The notes beneath the pieces are model-generated. The model was not told the origin of the DNA, ran no database searches, and was given only the letters and a program-made list of their open reading frames with translations. Both the position numbers and the translations under genes were made by a program. This document shows positions 54,201 through 64,000 of a stretch of 64,000 bases of DNA, one piece after another. This stretch comes from Aliikangiella sp. G2MR2-5 (lineage in GTDB: Bacteria; Pseudomonadota; Gammaproteobacteria; Enterobacterales; Kangiellaceae), in NCBI RefSeq assembly GCF_015687155.1, contig NZ_JADPQF010000004.1:186001-250000 (forward strand), in the 5' to 3' direction. Position 1 is the first letter of the stretch, and each line of letters opens with the position of its first letter.

Positions 54201-55064
54201 TTAAAAGTTAGCATAAAAATACAGATTGGTGCCCTGATATTCCCATTGAATTCCACTGGAAATATGGCTATTAACATCTTTTAGCAGGTCTTTTTCGATC
54301 CTAAACGTCGCGTTAAAAAAGCTATAAGAAACTCCTATTCCCCAATTTCTTGCTAAATCAAACTCCAAAGCAACTAATGACGAAGTCGTATAACCTTCGT
54401 TTCCGTTATTGGAAGACTCAAAGTAACGAAAAGAGCCAAGTAATTTACTACGATCACTTAGCCGGTACTCTGCTCCGAGGCCAAACAGAGGTATAGGTAG
54501 ACTGGTATTTGAAGTGCCTCTGTAATGTCCCTTACCCGAAATCTTTTCTTCATCACTCTGGATGTATGCAGAGACGTCGAGATTAAATTTTGTGTTAACC
54601 CAGTATAGCCCTGTCAGAGCTTCTAGACTCCAGTTTCCCCTATGATAAAAAACATAGGTGTATTCAAAATCAAATCCGTTAACATCTAATTGTGAGTCAA
54701 TTTGGCTTCCGATTTCATAAGTCTGCTGATTAAATGAAAAGTCCTTTGTAAGACCGCCAATTGCTCGTCTGGAAATAGGTAAAAAGGTAAGCGAAAACTT
54801 ATGGTTGGGCATGAACTCTGATTCCAGCTTAAGCATGCTTAAATTAACTTTTTTATCGAAATTCAGGTTGCTTTCAAAGTCAACAAAATCATCTCGAGAG
54901 AAGTCTTCCGATTGTAAGTAAAGAGAAGAATCAAACGACATTAAAGACTGGCCAAAGGTTATCTTATAGTGCGAAGGTTTAGCCTCAGCGCTTATTAAAG
55001 TGAGAGTGGTAATAAGTGATAAAACAACGAGTTGTTTTACCGGTAATTTCGTCCAGTGATTCAT
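54201..55064 (-). CDS. Putative outer-membrane beta-barrel protein
   Basis: A 287-aa protein starting MNHWTKLP, with AGGAGCAGG directly upstream, and a signal peptide ending SAEA. Alternating beta strands (SLYLQSEDF, YEFTYVFYHRGNW-like, LGAEYRLSDRSKLLGSFRY) and a terminal Phe (LYFYANF) indicate an 8-12-strand outer-membrane barrel. No recognised family; the GLGAEYRLSD segment recalls OmpW-like or DUF-type porins. Confidence 0.7.
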   Translation of the reverse strand: MNHWTKLPVKQLVVLSLITTLTLISAEAKPSHYKITFGQSLMSFDSSLYLQSEDFSRDDFVDFESNLNFDKKVNLSMLKLESEFMPNHKFSLTFLPISRRAIGGLTKDFSFNQQTYEIGSQIDSQLDVNGFDFEYTYVFYHRGNWSLEALTGLYWVNTKFNLDVSAYIQSDEEKISGKGHYRGTSNTSLPIPLFGLGAEYRLSDRSKLLGSFRYFESSNNGNEGYTTSSLVALEFDLARNWGIGVSYSFFNATFRIEKDLLKDVNSHISSGIQWEYQGTNLYFYANF

Positions 55065-55379
55065 CCTGCTCCTCGTCGTACTGCAGATACTGATAGTCAA
55101 CCTAGAACTATCAATATTCGTTGGGAAGCAACCTCGGAATTTATTGGTTCCTTTATTAAGTTATAGTTTGCAAAGATGACATAAACAAGGCAAACCTGAG
55201 GAGCTAAAAGTTAAATTATTGAAAACCTGGTACTTATAATATTTAAATTGTAACGAGTTGCCAAAATGGAGTGTCTAGGTATTATATTTGAAGAAATTCG
55301 AGGAAAGCATGAATCCTTTAATGCTGGCCTAGCTGAGTTTTTTTACTGTGAATTTGGTCATTATAAAGGTGGTTTTAGT

Positions 55380-55856
55380 TTGAATACTTCTACTCTGGTT
55401 TTTCACATAAAAAAGTCTATCGCAGTAGTCATTTCCATTTTTGCAATTCTTTCTTGCAGTAGCATGAAATTGAACGATGATGCCAGAAGTAAGGCCTACC
55501 AAAACTATGTCAAGCAAAATAATTTAGAGAGAACAGACTCTATTGTTGCATTCAGATTACATAGTTGGCGTTACCTGAATAGTGAGTACATTATTTTATC
55601 GACTTCGTTTAATCGACCATATTTAATTAAAATATCAACTCCCTGTGTTAATCTGAAATTTGCTCAAGCAATAGCTGTGAATCAGAGTAGTAGCTCGTTG
55701 TATGCAAAGTTTGATTCTGTTTCAGTGGCTGATCCGCTGCAAAAAACTTTACCTGAGAAGTGCTTTATCAAATCGATCACACCGCTAAGCAGGGAACAGG
55801 CAGATGAATTAAGTGCGATCGGAAGGGAAGAAAATAAAGAACAGATTCTGGAATAG
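55380..55856 (+). CDS. DUF6491-like lipoprotein
   Basis: A 158-aa protein read from TTG 55380, with AAGGTGG upstream. N-terminal signal with lipobox ILSC (about residue 25), then a beta domain FRLHSWRYLNSEYIILSTSFNRPYLI and CVNL/CFI cysteines that may form a disulphide, as in DUF6491 proteins. A longer frame starts at 55266 but lacks a ribosome site and places the signal sequence internally. No function known. Confidence 0.7.
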   Translation: MNTSTLVFHIKKSIAVVISIFAILSCSSMKLNDDARSKAYQNYVKQNNLERTDSIVAFRLHSWRYLNSEYIILSTSFNRPYLIKISTPCVNLKFAQAIAVNQSSSSLYAKFDSVSVADPLQKTLPEKCFIKSITPLSREQADELSAIGREENKEQILE

Positions 55857-55915
55857 ATAAAGCTAGTTAGAGGACTTTAAGGAAAGTCCTCGAAAGTGTC
55901 TAGTTGAATAGTGGG

Positions 55916-56896
55916 CTAGCTTTTAAGTTTTCGTTTAAACTTTTTTAGCTGCTTTGTTAGGGCTTCATCCTGATCGTCCTCTATTTCATCAATTAACGCC
56001 CTTGTTTTTTCCAGGTTTCCCAGAGCATGATAGATCATTGCAAGGCGGTAGCGAGCCCAGTCTTTACTGGGTAAACCTGTGCCAGCTTGCATGGTCATGT
56101 ATTTTTCCAGAGCATTCTTTCCAATATCGAGGTTTTGTTTACTGAGTACTGCAGTACGCCCAATTTGATAGAGAGAGGTTAACTTGGCTGTTTGTTGGGC
56201 ACTGTCTGTGGAATCTATTTCGCTTGCTGCCTGGAAGGTTCTGAAAGCTTTTTCAAACTGCTCGTTTTGTTGATAGCTAAAGCCGACGGCTACAAGAGCC
56301 TGTGCATCCTTATTGAATTTTTCTTCTATTTGCTTGGCCGTTTCGTTTAGCTTATCTATCTGCTCTTCTTTCTGGTAAATATCGAGCTTGCTAATCAGTC
56401 CATCCTTGATGGAAACCGCCTCCAGTTTATCTGCCATTTGAAGGGCTTTCTCGATGGAACCTCCAGCAATCGAAGGGGCTTGGGAGTAAAAGGCAATCAT
56501 GTTTCTCATCGCCTGTATATGACTCGGATCCAGCTCAATAGCTCTAAGTAAATGCTCCTTACCGTCGCTAGCGTAACCTGGTGCGCTGAAAATAGATGCA
56601 TTAGCTGCCTGTCTCAAACAAACTGAACCGTACCAATAATGATAATCTGCTTGCTCTGGAGCTGCCTTTACTGCTTCTTCCAGTCGCTCTTCAGCTTCAT
56701 CAAGGTCCGCTTCTGCGATGGCTATTCGACCGAGATAGTATTGTTGTTCTGGAGAGCTTTTCTGTTTTAAAAACAGTTGCTTAGCTTTATCAAACTTATT
56801 TTTATCAAAGGCTTCTATCGCTGGATTTGCCATCAAGCTTGATGGCAATATCAGCGATGATAAAAACAATGTTATAGTTATGATTCTGACAAGCAT
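55916..56896 (-). CDS. Exported TPR-repeat protein
   Basis: A 326-aa protein: signal peptide (ending LMA), then about seven tetratricopeptide-type helix pairs (FDKAKQLFLKQKSSPEQQYYLGRIAIAE, LDEAEERLEEAVKAAPEQADYHYWYGSV). The Lys-rich end is short. No catalytic domain. Periplasmic adaptor of unknown partner; the start MLVRIITITLFLSS has AAAGGAAAA upstream. Confidence 0.75.
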   Translation of the reverse strand: MLVRIITITLFLSSLILPSSLMANPAIEAFDKNKFDKAKQLFLKQKSSPEQQYYLGRIAIAEADLDEAEERLEEAVKAAPEQADYHYWYGSVCLRQAANASIFSAPGYASDGKEHLLRAIELDPSHIQAMRNMIAFYSQAPSIAGGSIEKALQMADKLEAVSIKDGLISKLDIYQKEEQIDKLNETAKQIEEKFNKDAQALVAVGFSYQQNEQFEKAFRTFQAASEIDSTDSAQQTAKLTSLYQIGRTAVLSKQNLDIGKNALEKYMTMQAGTGLPSKDWARYRLAMIYHALGNLEKTRALIDEIEDDQDEALTKQLKKFKRKLKS

Positions 56897-56930
56897 ATTA
56901 TTTTCCTTTAGTTAACTGGATGAAATAGAG

Positions 56931-57674
56931 TTATGCGACTCGATAAGTTCGACGGTATTTACGTGTTAGGTAAGCTGAACCGACGGTGCCTATTAGACCG
57001 GGGATTATCCACAAACTAACTTGAGTACCGCCATCGACAAACTGTGAAAATAGCCGGCTACTCCCAAATACAAAAAAGGCTGTATAAGCGCCTATACCAG
57101 CCCCAATAATTGCACTCAAGTGGGCGATTAGCCATTCACGGGGTTTGATGACAGGCTTGAATATATAGTGGAGATGACCAGAACCAACCAAAATACAAAT
57201 CACAGCAAAAATCTGGAATAGCACAATATTGAGCTCAAACCCTCTTAATCCAACAAAAACACCGGCAATGACTAGAAGTAAAAGAAGCGCCAGGTGAAAT
57301 GGCTGTCGTAGGAGTTTTCTGTTGTGTTTACTTTTAAGTACGAGCAGCCCCTGACGGACACTGACCAATACCAGTAACGACAGCATAAATAAAAAAGCGG
57401 CAGAGTTTCTGCTCTTCGTGGCTAATTGAGTCGCCGCTTCAAATGTCAGATTTCTTTCTGGCGCGCGAATTCCTATAGGGTCTAGCAGTACAAGAGATGT
57501 CATGGTCAATCCACTCAATGCGACTGTATACATAGCGATAGAAAAATAGTGACCATATTGACGGTGAATAGTTCCTCCTTTTGAAGCTAGCATCGGTAAC
57601 CAAAAGACTACCAGTGCTATGCTTCCTGCGATAACATGAATATAAAATGCGGTTTGATGTATTAACGGGCCCAT
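56931..57674 (-). CDS. Multi-pass membrane protein, DUF2306-like
   Basis: A 247-aa protein with seven hydrophobic helices, starting MGPLIHQTAFYIHV, with GAGGA nine bases upstream. Conserved His in FYIHVIAGS, HRQYGHYF and GHLHYIF suggest haem or metal binding, as in the DUF2306/cytochrome-like group. Lies 34 bp beyond the start of the TPR gene on the same strand, so the two may be co-transcribed. Function unknown. Confidence 0.65.
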   Translation of the reverse strand: MGPLIHQTAFYIHVIAGSIALVVFWLPMLASKGGTIHRQYGHYFSIAMYTVALSGLTMTSLVLLDPIGIRAPERNLTFEAATQLATKSRNSAAFLFMLSLLVLVSVRQGLLVLKSKHNRKLLRQPFHLALLLLLVIAGVFVGLRGFELNIVLFQIFAVICILVGSGHLHYIFKPVIKPREWLIAHLSAIIGAGIGAYTAFFVFGSSRLFSQFVDGGTQVSLWIIPGLIGTVGSAYLTRKYRRTYRVA

Positions 57675-57846
57675 CAAGTTTGTCCTCGTCTATGTTTTTG
57701 AGTGAATGGCATTTTTTTGCTTAATGCCTGTTCAAGACAAACTATTTTAGGTAACTCTCTCGCTGCTTCTAAGTGCGAGAAGTCACGAATTTAAACCATG
57801 ACTTTTGGCCTATTGGGTTTATTGCCAGATCTGTCATAATTAGGAT

Positions 57847-59010
57847 ATGAAAATATTAAACCAACGCTTTTCTTTTGCTGAACTTGCCGCTGTTATGACC
57901 TGGGCGGTGATACTCGGAATATCTCTCTATGTTTTACATCAAGCGCCAGAGTCAATCGCAAACAGAACACCGTATATCGTTGCCTGCTTCTTTTTATACA
58001 TTGCGTGTTTTCTGGCCATTGTCAGAGAAAGCGCTTTCATTAATAGCAAACCAAAGTTACTGGTTGTTTTAAGCTTACAGTTAGTTTCAGCGTTTGCCTT
58101 ACTATTCCTTTTCCCTGCGGATTTCTTGCCAATATTGATCATCATCTGGTCCGCAATTTTGCCACACATTTTTAGTTTGAGGGCTTCAGTTACTATTTCT
58201 ACGCTAATCTCAGTGCTATGGTTTAGCATCTATGCTTTCTACTGGGGTGATAAGAACGTATTCTTTACCTGTCTTCTGTATCTCACATTTCAAATCTTTG
58301 CAATACTGATGAACTATGAAACGAGACGTTCTGAAATTGCAACGGACGAAGCTAAAAGGTTAAACAAAGAGCTGGAAGCAACACAAACGCTACTCACTGA
58401 AGCTACGAGACAAAATGAAAGAACGCGAATTGCCAGAGAGTTGCATGATCTGCTTGGACATCATCTAACCGCACTGATCATAAATCTGCAGGTTGCTGGC
58501 AGAATGACTGATGGCGAAGCAAAGTCCAAAGTAGAACAGTGTCATGCGTTAGCTAAATTATTACTTAGCGATGTTAGAGAAGCTGTTAGTGCTTTGAGAG
58601 AGAATCAGCAGCTTGATTTTGACAAGATGCTTAAAGCGATGTGTGATTCTCTTCCTGGTTTAACAGTACATCGTCAGATTAGATACCAGTTCAATTTAGA
58701 ACAAATGAATATCGCCAAGGCTCTGTTCAGTGTAATCCAGGAAGCCCTGACAAATAGTTTGCGTCATGCTAACGCGACTGAATTTTGGGTAGATTTAAAG
58801 CAGAACAAACCGTCAAATTTGGTATTGGAGTTGTACGACAATGGTTCAGCGGGCGTTGATATTAAACAAGGTAATGGTTTAACAGGAATGCGAGAGAGAA
58901 TACAGGAGCTTAATGGTTGCATGCACATTAACAGGTTGAAAAATGCGCTTAAGATTAGCATCGAAATTCCATTGGCTAATGCTTCACCAATGTATTCAAG
59001 AGGTGTTTGA
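57847..59010 (+). CDS. NarL-type sensor histidine kinase (HisKA_3)
   Basis: A 387-aa kinase: six hydrophobic helices within 10-155, a short coiled coil, then the HisKA_3 phospho-acceptor His200 in RIARELHDLLGHHLTALIIN. ATPase boxes VIQEALTNSLRHANAT, YDNG and GNGLTGMRERIQEL. No periplasmic sensor domain is large enough to name; it resembles DesK-type membrane sensors. The regulator starts 3 bp after its stop. Confidence 0.9.
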   Translation: MKILNQRFSFAELAAVMTWAVILGISLYVLHQAPESIANRTPYIVACFFLYIACFLAIVRESAFINSKPKLLVVLSLQLVSAFALLFLFPADFLPILIIIWSAILPHIFSLRASVTISTLISVLWFSIYAFYWGDKNVFFTCLLYLTFQIFAILMNYETRRSEIATDEAKRLNKELEATQTLLTEATRQNERTRIARELHDLLGHHLTALIINLQVAGRMTDGEAKSKVEQCHALAKLLLSDVREAVSALRENQQLDFDKMLKAMCDSLPGLTVHRQIRYQFNLEQMNIAKALFSVIQEALTNSLRHANATEFWVDLKQNKPSNLVLELYDNGSAGVDIKQGNGLTGMRERIQELNGCMHINRLKNALKISIEIPLANASPMYSRGV

Positions 59011-59012
59011 GG

Positions 59013-59660
59013 GTGTCTATCCGAGTGATGCTGGTCGACGACCAGATGCTAGTTCGAGAAGGTATTAAGAGTCTGCTTAATCTTTCTGATAAGGTCACTG
59101 TCGTTGGTGAAGCTAAAGATGGCTCCGAAGTTGTCGACTCGATTGGTCATTGTCAGCCGGATGTTATTTTACTTGATCTATCCATGCCTAAAATTGATGG
59201 AATAGGGACACTTAACCTTCTTGCTAGTGAAGGGATTACCATTCCTGTGATTATCCTGACTACATTTGATGATCATGAGTTTATTCTGAAGGGTATCCAG
59301 GCTGGTGCCAAAGGCTACCTGTTAAAGGATGTTTCTCTGGAAACTTTGATTGATGCAATAGAAACGGTTTATGCCGGAAATCGATTGATGCAACCGGCAA
59401 TCACAGAACGTTTGATGCAGGGACTACAAGGGTATAAATCTGAGTTTGAGGCTCCGGAAAATATAGAGCCGCTTTCACCCAGGGAAATGGAAGTTTTGGG
59501 GTTGATGGCTAGTGGTTGTTCCAATAAGGAAATTTCAGAAGCGCTTCACAAATCTGAAGGAACCATCAAGAACCATGTATCAAACTTATTAGCCAAACTT
59601 GGGGTGCGAGATCGAACTCGTGCTGTATTGCTGGCGATAGAAAAAGGTATTCTCAAATAA
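59013..59660 (+). CDS. NarL/LuxR-type response regulator
   Basis: A 215-aa regulator: phospho-Asp55 in VILLDLSMP, Thr in ILTTFDD, Lys in YLLKDVS, and a C-terminal LuxR HTH (LSPREMEVLGLMASGCSNKEISEAL, TIKNHVSNLLAKLGVRDRTRAV). GTG start with AAGAGG nine bases upstream; a TTG two codons earlier overlaps the kinase stop. Paired with the DesK-like kinase. Confidence 0.92.
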   Translation: MSIRVMLVDDQMLVREGIKSLLNLSDKVTVVGEAKDGSEVVDSIGHCQPDVILLDLSMPKIDGIGTLNLLASEGITIPVIILTTFDDHEFILKGIQAGAKGYLLKDVSLETLIDAIETVYAGNRLMQPAITERLMQGLQGYKSEFEAPENIEPLSPREMEVLGLMASGCSNKEISEALHKSEGTIKNHVSNLLAKLGVRDRTRAVLLAIEKGILK

Positions 59661-59774
59661 CGTTATTTTCTCAAAGCGTCTGAAAATTGTCACTCAAGTT
59701 GTCACTCCTGACACTACCCTGTCAGGAGATACCGTTTATAGTAGGGCAACTTTACGAGAACGAGCAAAATACCT

Positions 59775-60476
59775 ATGATAGAACTGTATGGATTTACACC
59801 GAATTTGGGGTTAGAAGATCCCAGTCCTTTTGTGCTAAAAGTAGACACCTACTTGCGGATGGCCAAAATTGAGTATAGAAAAATTTCAAAACTCAGTAAT
59901 TTAAAGCACGCGCCAAAAGGCAAGCTTCCCTATATTAGAGATAACGATAAGATAATTGCTGATTCACAATTCATTTTTGATCATCTGGAAGATAAATTTA
60001 ACAGGCCACTTGATGGCCATTTAAGTGCTGAACAGAAGGCCATTGCTTATCTTACGACCAAGTCTTTGGATGAAAACCTATATTTCGCAATAGTCTATTC
60101 TCGCTGGCAGGATGAAGAATCCTGGGCAAAAGTGAAAAAGGCCTTTTTTGGCAAGCTTCCTTTTCCGCTAAACGCTATTGTTCCGATTATTGCCAGAAAG
60201 CAAGTGATTAGAACACTTTACGGTCAAGGTGTATCGCGTCACACTAAGGACGAAATCATCAGTATTTGTCAAAAGACTTATCAAGCATTGACAGACTTGA
60301 TAGGCGATAAACCCTTTGTTTTTGGTGATAGACCCTGTTCTTTGGACGCCACACTGTTTGGGTTTTTGGCAGAAGTTATTCTTGCTGATCTGGATAATAC
60401 TTTCAACGAATCTGCCAGAAATTATCCTGTATTAGTAAAATATTGTCAGCGAATTTATAAGCAGTATTATTCCTGA
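59775..60476 (+). CDS. Glutathione S-transferase-like protein (metaxin/Fax type)
   Basis: A 233-aa protein: N-terminal thioredoxin-like part IELYGFTPNLGLEDPSPFVLKVDTYLRMAKI, KGKLPYI and ADSQFIFDHLE (the GSH-binding Ser), then a helical C-terminus. The pattern places it with the failed-axon-connections/metaxin-like GSTs, found in many gammaproteobacteria. Role unclear; catalytic residue not obvious. Converges with the glycosylase gene. Confidence 0.8.
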   Translation: MIELYGFTPNLGLEDPSPFVLKVDTYLRMAKIEYRKISKLSNLKHAPKGKLPYIRDNDKIIADSQFIFDHLEDKFNRPLDGHLSAEQKAIAYLTTKSLDENLYFAIVYSRWQDEESWAKVKKAFFGKLPFPLNAIVPIIARKQVIRTLYGQGVSRHTKDEIISICQKTYQALTDLIGDKPFVFGDRPCSLDATLFGFLAEVILADLDNTFNESARNYPVLVKYCQRIYKQYYS

Positions 60477-60481
60477 TAAAG

Positions 60482-61087
60482 TTATCCGGCAAGTCGCCAT
60501 AGATACCAGCTGGCAATGCTCCTATAAGGTTGCCAGCGTTGGGCAAGTTTTTCCATTGCCGCAAGATCGTATGCCTCTTCACCAAAAAGTATTTGCATTC
60601 CCCTTTGTAAGCCGACGTCCAACGAAGAGAATATATCGATCCGACCCAGTGCAAAAATCATGAACATCTCAGCCGTCCATTTTCCTACGCCTCGAAGTTG
60701 AATGAGCTTTTCTATCACTTCTTCGTTACTCGCTGACTCTAGCTGCTTAAAATTGAGTCTTTTCCTTTTCACTGCATCGGCGATCCCCTGAACATATTCT
60801 ACTTTTCGACCAGATAAGCCTGCGTTTCGTAAATCATTCACATTTGCATTGATTATTGCAGTTGGTTTAAATTTTTTTCCAACAAGTTCGCGTACTCTAC
60901 CTTCGATAGTGTCTGCGGCTTTAACCGATAGCTGCTGCGAAATAATTGAAGCAATTAGCGCGTCAAAGGGGTCGCGGTTTTCCGGATTAATGTTACACCT
61001 ACCATAAGCTTTGACTGTGGGTCCGAGATATTCACACCTCAGCAATTCTCGACGTGCTTTACTTAGAGAGTTTTGATTAATTTGCAT
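60482..61087 (-). CDS. DNA-3-methyladenine glycosylase (AlkA-type HhH-GPD)
   Basis: A 201-aa enzyme: helix-hairpin-helix LRGVGKWTAEMFMIF (131-145) and catalytic Asp157 in FSSLDVGLQRGM. SIISQQLSVKAADTI is the conserved entry helix. It lacks the N-terminal domain of E. coli AlkA (282 aa), as do the shorter bacterial Mag-type enzymes. It excises alkylated bases. No iron-sulphur cluster cysteines at the end. Confidence 0.9.
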   Translation of the reverse strand: MQINQNSLSKARRELLRCEYLGPTVKAYGRCNINPENRDPFDALIASIISQQLSVKAADTIEGRVRELVGKKFKPTAIINANVNDLRNAGLSGRKVEYVQGIADAVKRKRLNFKQLESASNEEVIEKLIQLRGVGKWTAEMFMIFALGRIDIFSSLDVGLQRGMQILFGEEAYDLAAMEKLAQRWQPYRSIASWYLWRLAG

Positions 61088-61250
61088 AGATAAAATGACT
61101 CAATAAATTTTTGTAGACTGAATATCAATTGCTACAAGATTACCATAAGGAGAGACGCTTCTCTTTATCTATAAAAGAAATATCCTCGATCCTTTTCTCT
61201 TTTTAGTGTTAACTGGATACGAGCGAAAAAATATAGTCAGTGAAAGGTTT

Positions 61251-64000
61251 CTAGGTATCTTTAAACAGGTATATTTGTATTTTATCCAACAGCTCTTTCG
61301 CGCGAATTGGCTTGGCAATGTGATCAGTCATTCCATGGGATAAGTAGTATTCTATATCCTGCTGTAAAACGTTTGCAGTGGTAGCAATTACCGGAAGCTC
61401 TTTGAATCTCGGGTCTTTACGAATTTCAATGGTAGCAGTATTTCCATCCATTTTAGGCATTTGAATGTCCATCAGTACAAGGTCATAGTTATTGTCAAAT
61501 ACCATTTTTATCGCTTCCTTACCATCTTTGGCTACATCTACCTGTGCGCCAAAATTGGTCAGTAGCTTGATGGCTACCATTTGGTTAATTTCATTGTCTT
61601 CCGCGACAAGAATATGCTTGTTCTTTAGAGGTAATGGCTTATCTATTTCTAGAGCGCTTTTAGATACGATCACCATCTTGGGTAGCACCGAACGCAATTC
61701 GATTGGACTGAAAGGTTTATGTACCCAATAATAATTTTCAGATTTCACTATTTTTTTGAAGTCAGGATCTTGAGGATTGTTTGTATAAAGAACAATATTT
61801 TTCAATGGTATGCCTTGTTTATTATTAAGCTCTTCTATCTGTTGTTGCAATGTATTCTTGTCATGGTCTGCCGAGAGCATTATGACGGAATACTTAGAGA
61901 GTTCTTTTATTGGCATATTATTGGCCATATTTTTTTCGACAAACAATGTTTGATAGCAATGATTGATCTGAAGTGCTCTCGATAACTTTTCTTTGTCATC
62001 TGGAGTCGGTTCTATAACTGCAACCGATATCTTCGATTTTAGATTAGACAATTTCCTATATTGAGCAGTTTCCTGGCTGGCAATTGGCAAAGCGACAGTT
62101 ACAGTAAAGCAACTACCAATTTTGGGTTTACTTTTTACGGTGATGTCACCTCCCATTTTAACGGCTAACTGTCTGCTAATAGCTAATCCGAGGCCAGTTC
62201 CACCAAATTTTCTTGTGGTCGATGTGTCTGCCTGACTAAAACTGGAAAATAGCCTGGGTATGACTTCTTCCGGTATACCTATACCCTGATCGATTACATC
62301 TATTTTAAGCAGGCATTCAGTCTGTGACTGACTCAATGGAGTCACGTTTAGCGTAACTTCTCCTTTGGCGGTGAATTTGATCGCATTTGAGCATAAATTC
62401 AGTAATATTTGACCAAGCCGTGTTGCGTCACCCACAAGGTCTAGTGGTGTTTCTTGATCAATATGATAAGAAAAGTTAGTGTCTTTATCCTTGGATAAAG
62501 TTGTAATAACTGTATCTAGATTTTTGAGCATCAAGCTAAGGCTAAACGGGGCTGATTCTAGCTCCATTTTTCCTGCCTCTATTTTGGAAAAATCCAGGAT
62601 ATCGTTAACAATATTAAGTAGTGCCTTGGCTGATATATCAATGTTGTTAACGTAAACCGATTGAGTTTTTGAAAGTTCTGTTTCTTTGAGTAAACGAGCC
62701 ATGCCGAGTATACCGTTCATAGGCGTTCTTATTTCATGGCTCATATTAGCCATAAAAACACTTTTTACTTCAGCAGCATGACGTGCTTTTTCGTAGGCGT
62801 TGGCATTATCCATTACAATTGCCGTAGTCGAGGCTATTGTTTTAATAATATTCAAATCATATTCGCTATAGGCATTAGCACTGAAACTTTGGACAGTAAT
62901 TGTTCCTATAATTTTTCCGCCAACCTCAAGAGGCCAATAGATAATGGATGCCGTTTCATCCCCTGCTTTAGGGGCGACCAGAGGACGATCACCAACATAC
63001 TTAACTCTATCAATTTCTATGTTATTGATAATCACTGGTTTACGATGTGTTACACACCAAACTGCAAATCGCTCTTTCTCTGACATAGATACTGAAAATT
63101 CTGGCAGGTACTCTCCTTTTTCAATTGCCAGTTTAAAAACAATCTTCTGCTCTTCTTCCTCATAAAAACCGATACAAAAAACAGCAGCGTCCATCATTTG
63201 GTTGACTCTTTGATAGATAGTATTAAGAATTATTTTAAGATCCAGAGTCGAACTAATTTCGAGACCTATGTCACTTAAGGTGCGAACATTCAAATTCGAT
63301 TTTTCAAGCTCTTGAGTTCTTTGGTCAACTTTTTGTATGAGTACTTTTTGGTTTTGATGGAGCTGCCTGACTCTCAAATAGTAGACTAAATACAAGATGC
63401 CAAAGGATAGTATAAAAATTACGAATTTGAAGTGGCTGGTTTGATACCAGTCAGGTAACACGCGTATGGGAATTTTAAGTTCCTGGCTACTCCAAACTCC
63501 GTTTCTGTTTGTTGCATTTAGCCGAAACTCATAATTGTCAGGGGGTAAGTTACTATAAAAGGCCGTTCTGTTTTGCGCGTCAGTCGACTGCCAGGCAGTA
63601 TCGTAACCAACAAGTTGATAGCGATACTTCAAAGATTCTGGTGCTGAATAGTCGAGCGCACTAAATTCAAAGCTGAAGCTCTTTTGTTGCGGTTCAAGTG
63701 TAAGACTATCAAATTGACTGCCGGCAATTTTTTGGTTATTTATTTTTAATTGTGAGATCACTACTGGAGGATTGTATTCCCACTCAGCAAACAGTTCTGG
63801 TTTAATCATCAATAGCCCTTTCGAACCAGCATATAACAGGGTATTGGTTGCTGTTTTACTATACCCAGCGTACCAGTTCACTCCAAAGTCGACGCCATCG
63901 GCTTTGGTAAGCTCTCGCCTTTTGTTATTTTTGATGTCTAAAATATTTTTCCCGTCCCAAACTCTTCCTTGTTGGTCAATCAGCATATTTCCCCATAATG
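61251..64000 (-). CDS. Large hybrid sensor kinase with Y_Y_Y, GAF and two receivers; N-terminus beyond the window
   Basis: The frame is open to the right edge (about 915 residues visible), so the beginning, probably a propeller sensor (RVWDGKNI pattern), is missing. Visible: Y_Y_Y domain (about 70-170), one membrane helix ([24 protein letters not shown]), a GAF domain (240-390), HisKA with His in [15 protein letters not shown], HATPase with [13 protein letters not shown] and TGLGLAIS, a receiver-like stretch (AVIEPTPDD, where the phospho-Asp position reads VIMLSADH) and a true receiver with Asp in [13 protein letters not shown]. The first receiver lacks the usual Asp. Confidence 0.9.
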   Translation of the reverse strand, partial: LWGNMLIDQQGRVWDGKNILDIKNNKRRELTKADGVDFGVNWYAGYSKTATNTLLYAGSKGLLMIKPELFAEWEYNPPVVISQLKINNQKIAGSQFDSLTLEPQQKSFSFEFSALDYSAPESLKYRYQLVGYDTAWQSTDAQNRTAFYSNLPPDNYEFRLNATNRNGVWSSQELKIPIRVLPDWYQTSHFKFVIFILSFGILYLVYYLRVRQLHQNQKVLIQKVDQRTQELEKSNLNVRTLSDIGLEISSTLDLKIILNTIYQRVNQMMDAAVFCIGFYEEEEQKIVFKLAIEKGEYLPEFSVSMSEKERFAVWCVTHRKPVIINNIEIDRVKYVGDRPLVAPKAGDETASIIYWPLEVGGKIIGTITVQSFSANAYSEYDLNIIKTIASTTAIVMDNANAYEKARHAAEVKSVFMANMSHEIRTPMNGILGMARLLKETELSKTQSVYVNNIDISAKALLNIVNDILDFSKIEAGKMELESAPFSLSLMLKNLDTVITTLSKDKDTNFSYHIDQETPLDLVGDATRLGQILLNLCSNAIKFTAKGEVTLNVTPLSQSQTECLLKIDVIDQGIGIPEEVIPRLFSSFSQADTSTTRKFGGTGLGLAISRQLAVKMGGDITVKSKPKIGSCFTVTVALPIASQETAQYRKLSNLKSKISVAVIEPTPDDKEKLSRALQINHCYQTLFVEKNMANNMPIKELSKYSVIMLSADHDKNTLQQQIEELNNKQGIPLKNIVLYTNNPQDPDFKKIVKSENYYWVHKPFSPIELRSVLPKMVIVSKSALEIDKPLPLKNKHILVAEDNEINQMVAIKLLTNFGAQVDVAKDGKEAIKMVFDNNYDLVLMDIQMPKMDGNTATIEIRKDPRFKELPVIATTANVLQQDIEYYLSHGMTDHIAKPIRAKELLDKIQIYLFKDT

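Overview
The window reads as chromosome of a moderately AT-rich, free-living, probably marine gammaproteobacterium. The pepP-ubiH-ubiI, zapA/6S RNA/fau and gcvTHP blocks are in gammaproteobacterial order. The regulator and envelope repertoire (RegBA, CadC-like regulators with TPRs, hybrid kinases, TonB receptors, a PspA/flotillin operon) resembles Kangiellaceae and related Oceanospirillales; that family-level guess is inference. I saw no tRNA or rRNA genes, insertion sequences, CRISPR arrays or phage genes.

Layout. 1-3.6 kb: a partial copper-type TonB receptor (off the left edge) divergent from a RegB/RegA redox two-component pair. 3.6-11.1 kb: housekeeping genes, namely rpiA, a 44-aa membrane peptide with structured flanks, fau, 6S RNA, zapA with a short coiled-coil gene, then ygfB-pepP-ubiH-ubiI. 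11.2-22.8 kb: signalling and envelope genes, including a class III cyclase, a TonB receptor, a persulfide-dioxygenase-like hydrolase, a CadC-like regulator divergent from a large ankyrin protein, a soluble winged-helix protein, a VOC protein and a periplasmic binding protein that probably starts at ATT. 23.0-27.7 kb: gcvT, gcvH and gcvP.

28.1-40.1 kb is the most unusual part: what looks like an undescribed ribosomally made peptide (RiPP) cluster. A flavin-dependent tryptophan halogenase is transcribed away from a 50-codon Trp-rich precursor. The precursor is followed by a HlyD-type fusion protein, an ABC exporter with a C39 leader peptidase, a protein kinase with a possible leader-binding N-terminus, a JmjC/cupin oxygenase, a membrane-anchored PPP-like phosphatase, a second JmjC oxygenase and a JmjC-like protein lacking its iron ligands. 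The sequence suggests a model: halogenation, hydroxylation and phosphorylation of the peptide in the cytoplasm, export with leader removal, and dephosphorylation outside the membrane. The product is unknown. A TauE/SafE permease and the decayed remains of a hybrid histidine kinase close the region.

42-53.6 kb: a metallo-hydrolase, then an envelope-stress operon: YjfI, PspA-like, a small protein, rhomboid, YqiJ, flotillin and an 1796-aa AAA ATPase. Two identical palindromes lie in front of it. 53.6-64 kb: peroxiredoxin, a barrel protein, a lipoprotein, a TPR protein, a NarL-type two-component pair, a GST-like protein, a 3-methyladenine glycosylase, and a large hybrid kinase cut by the right edge.
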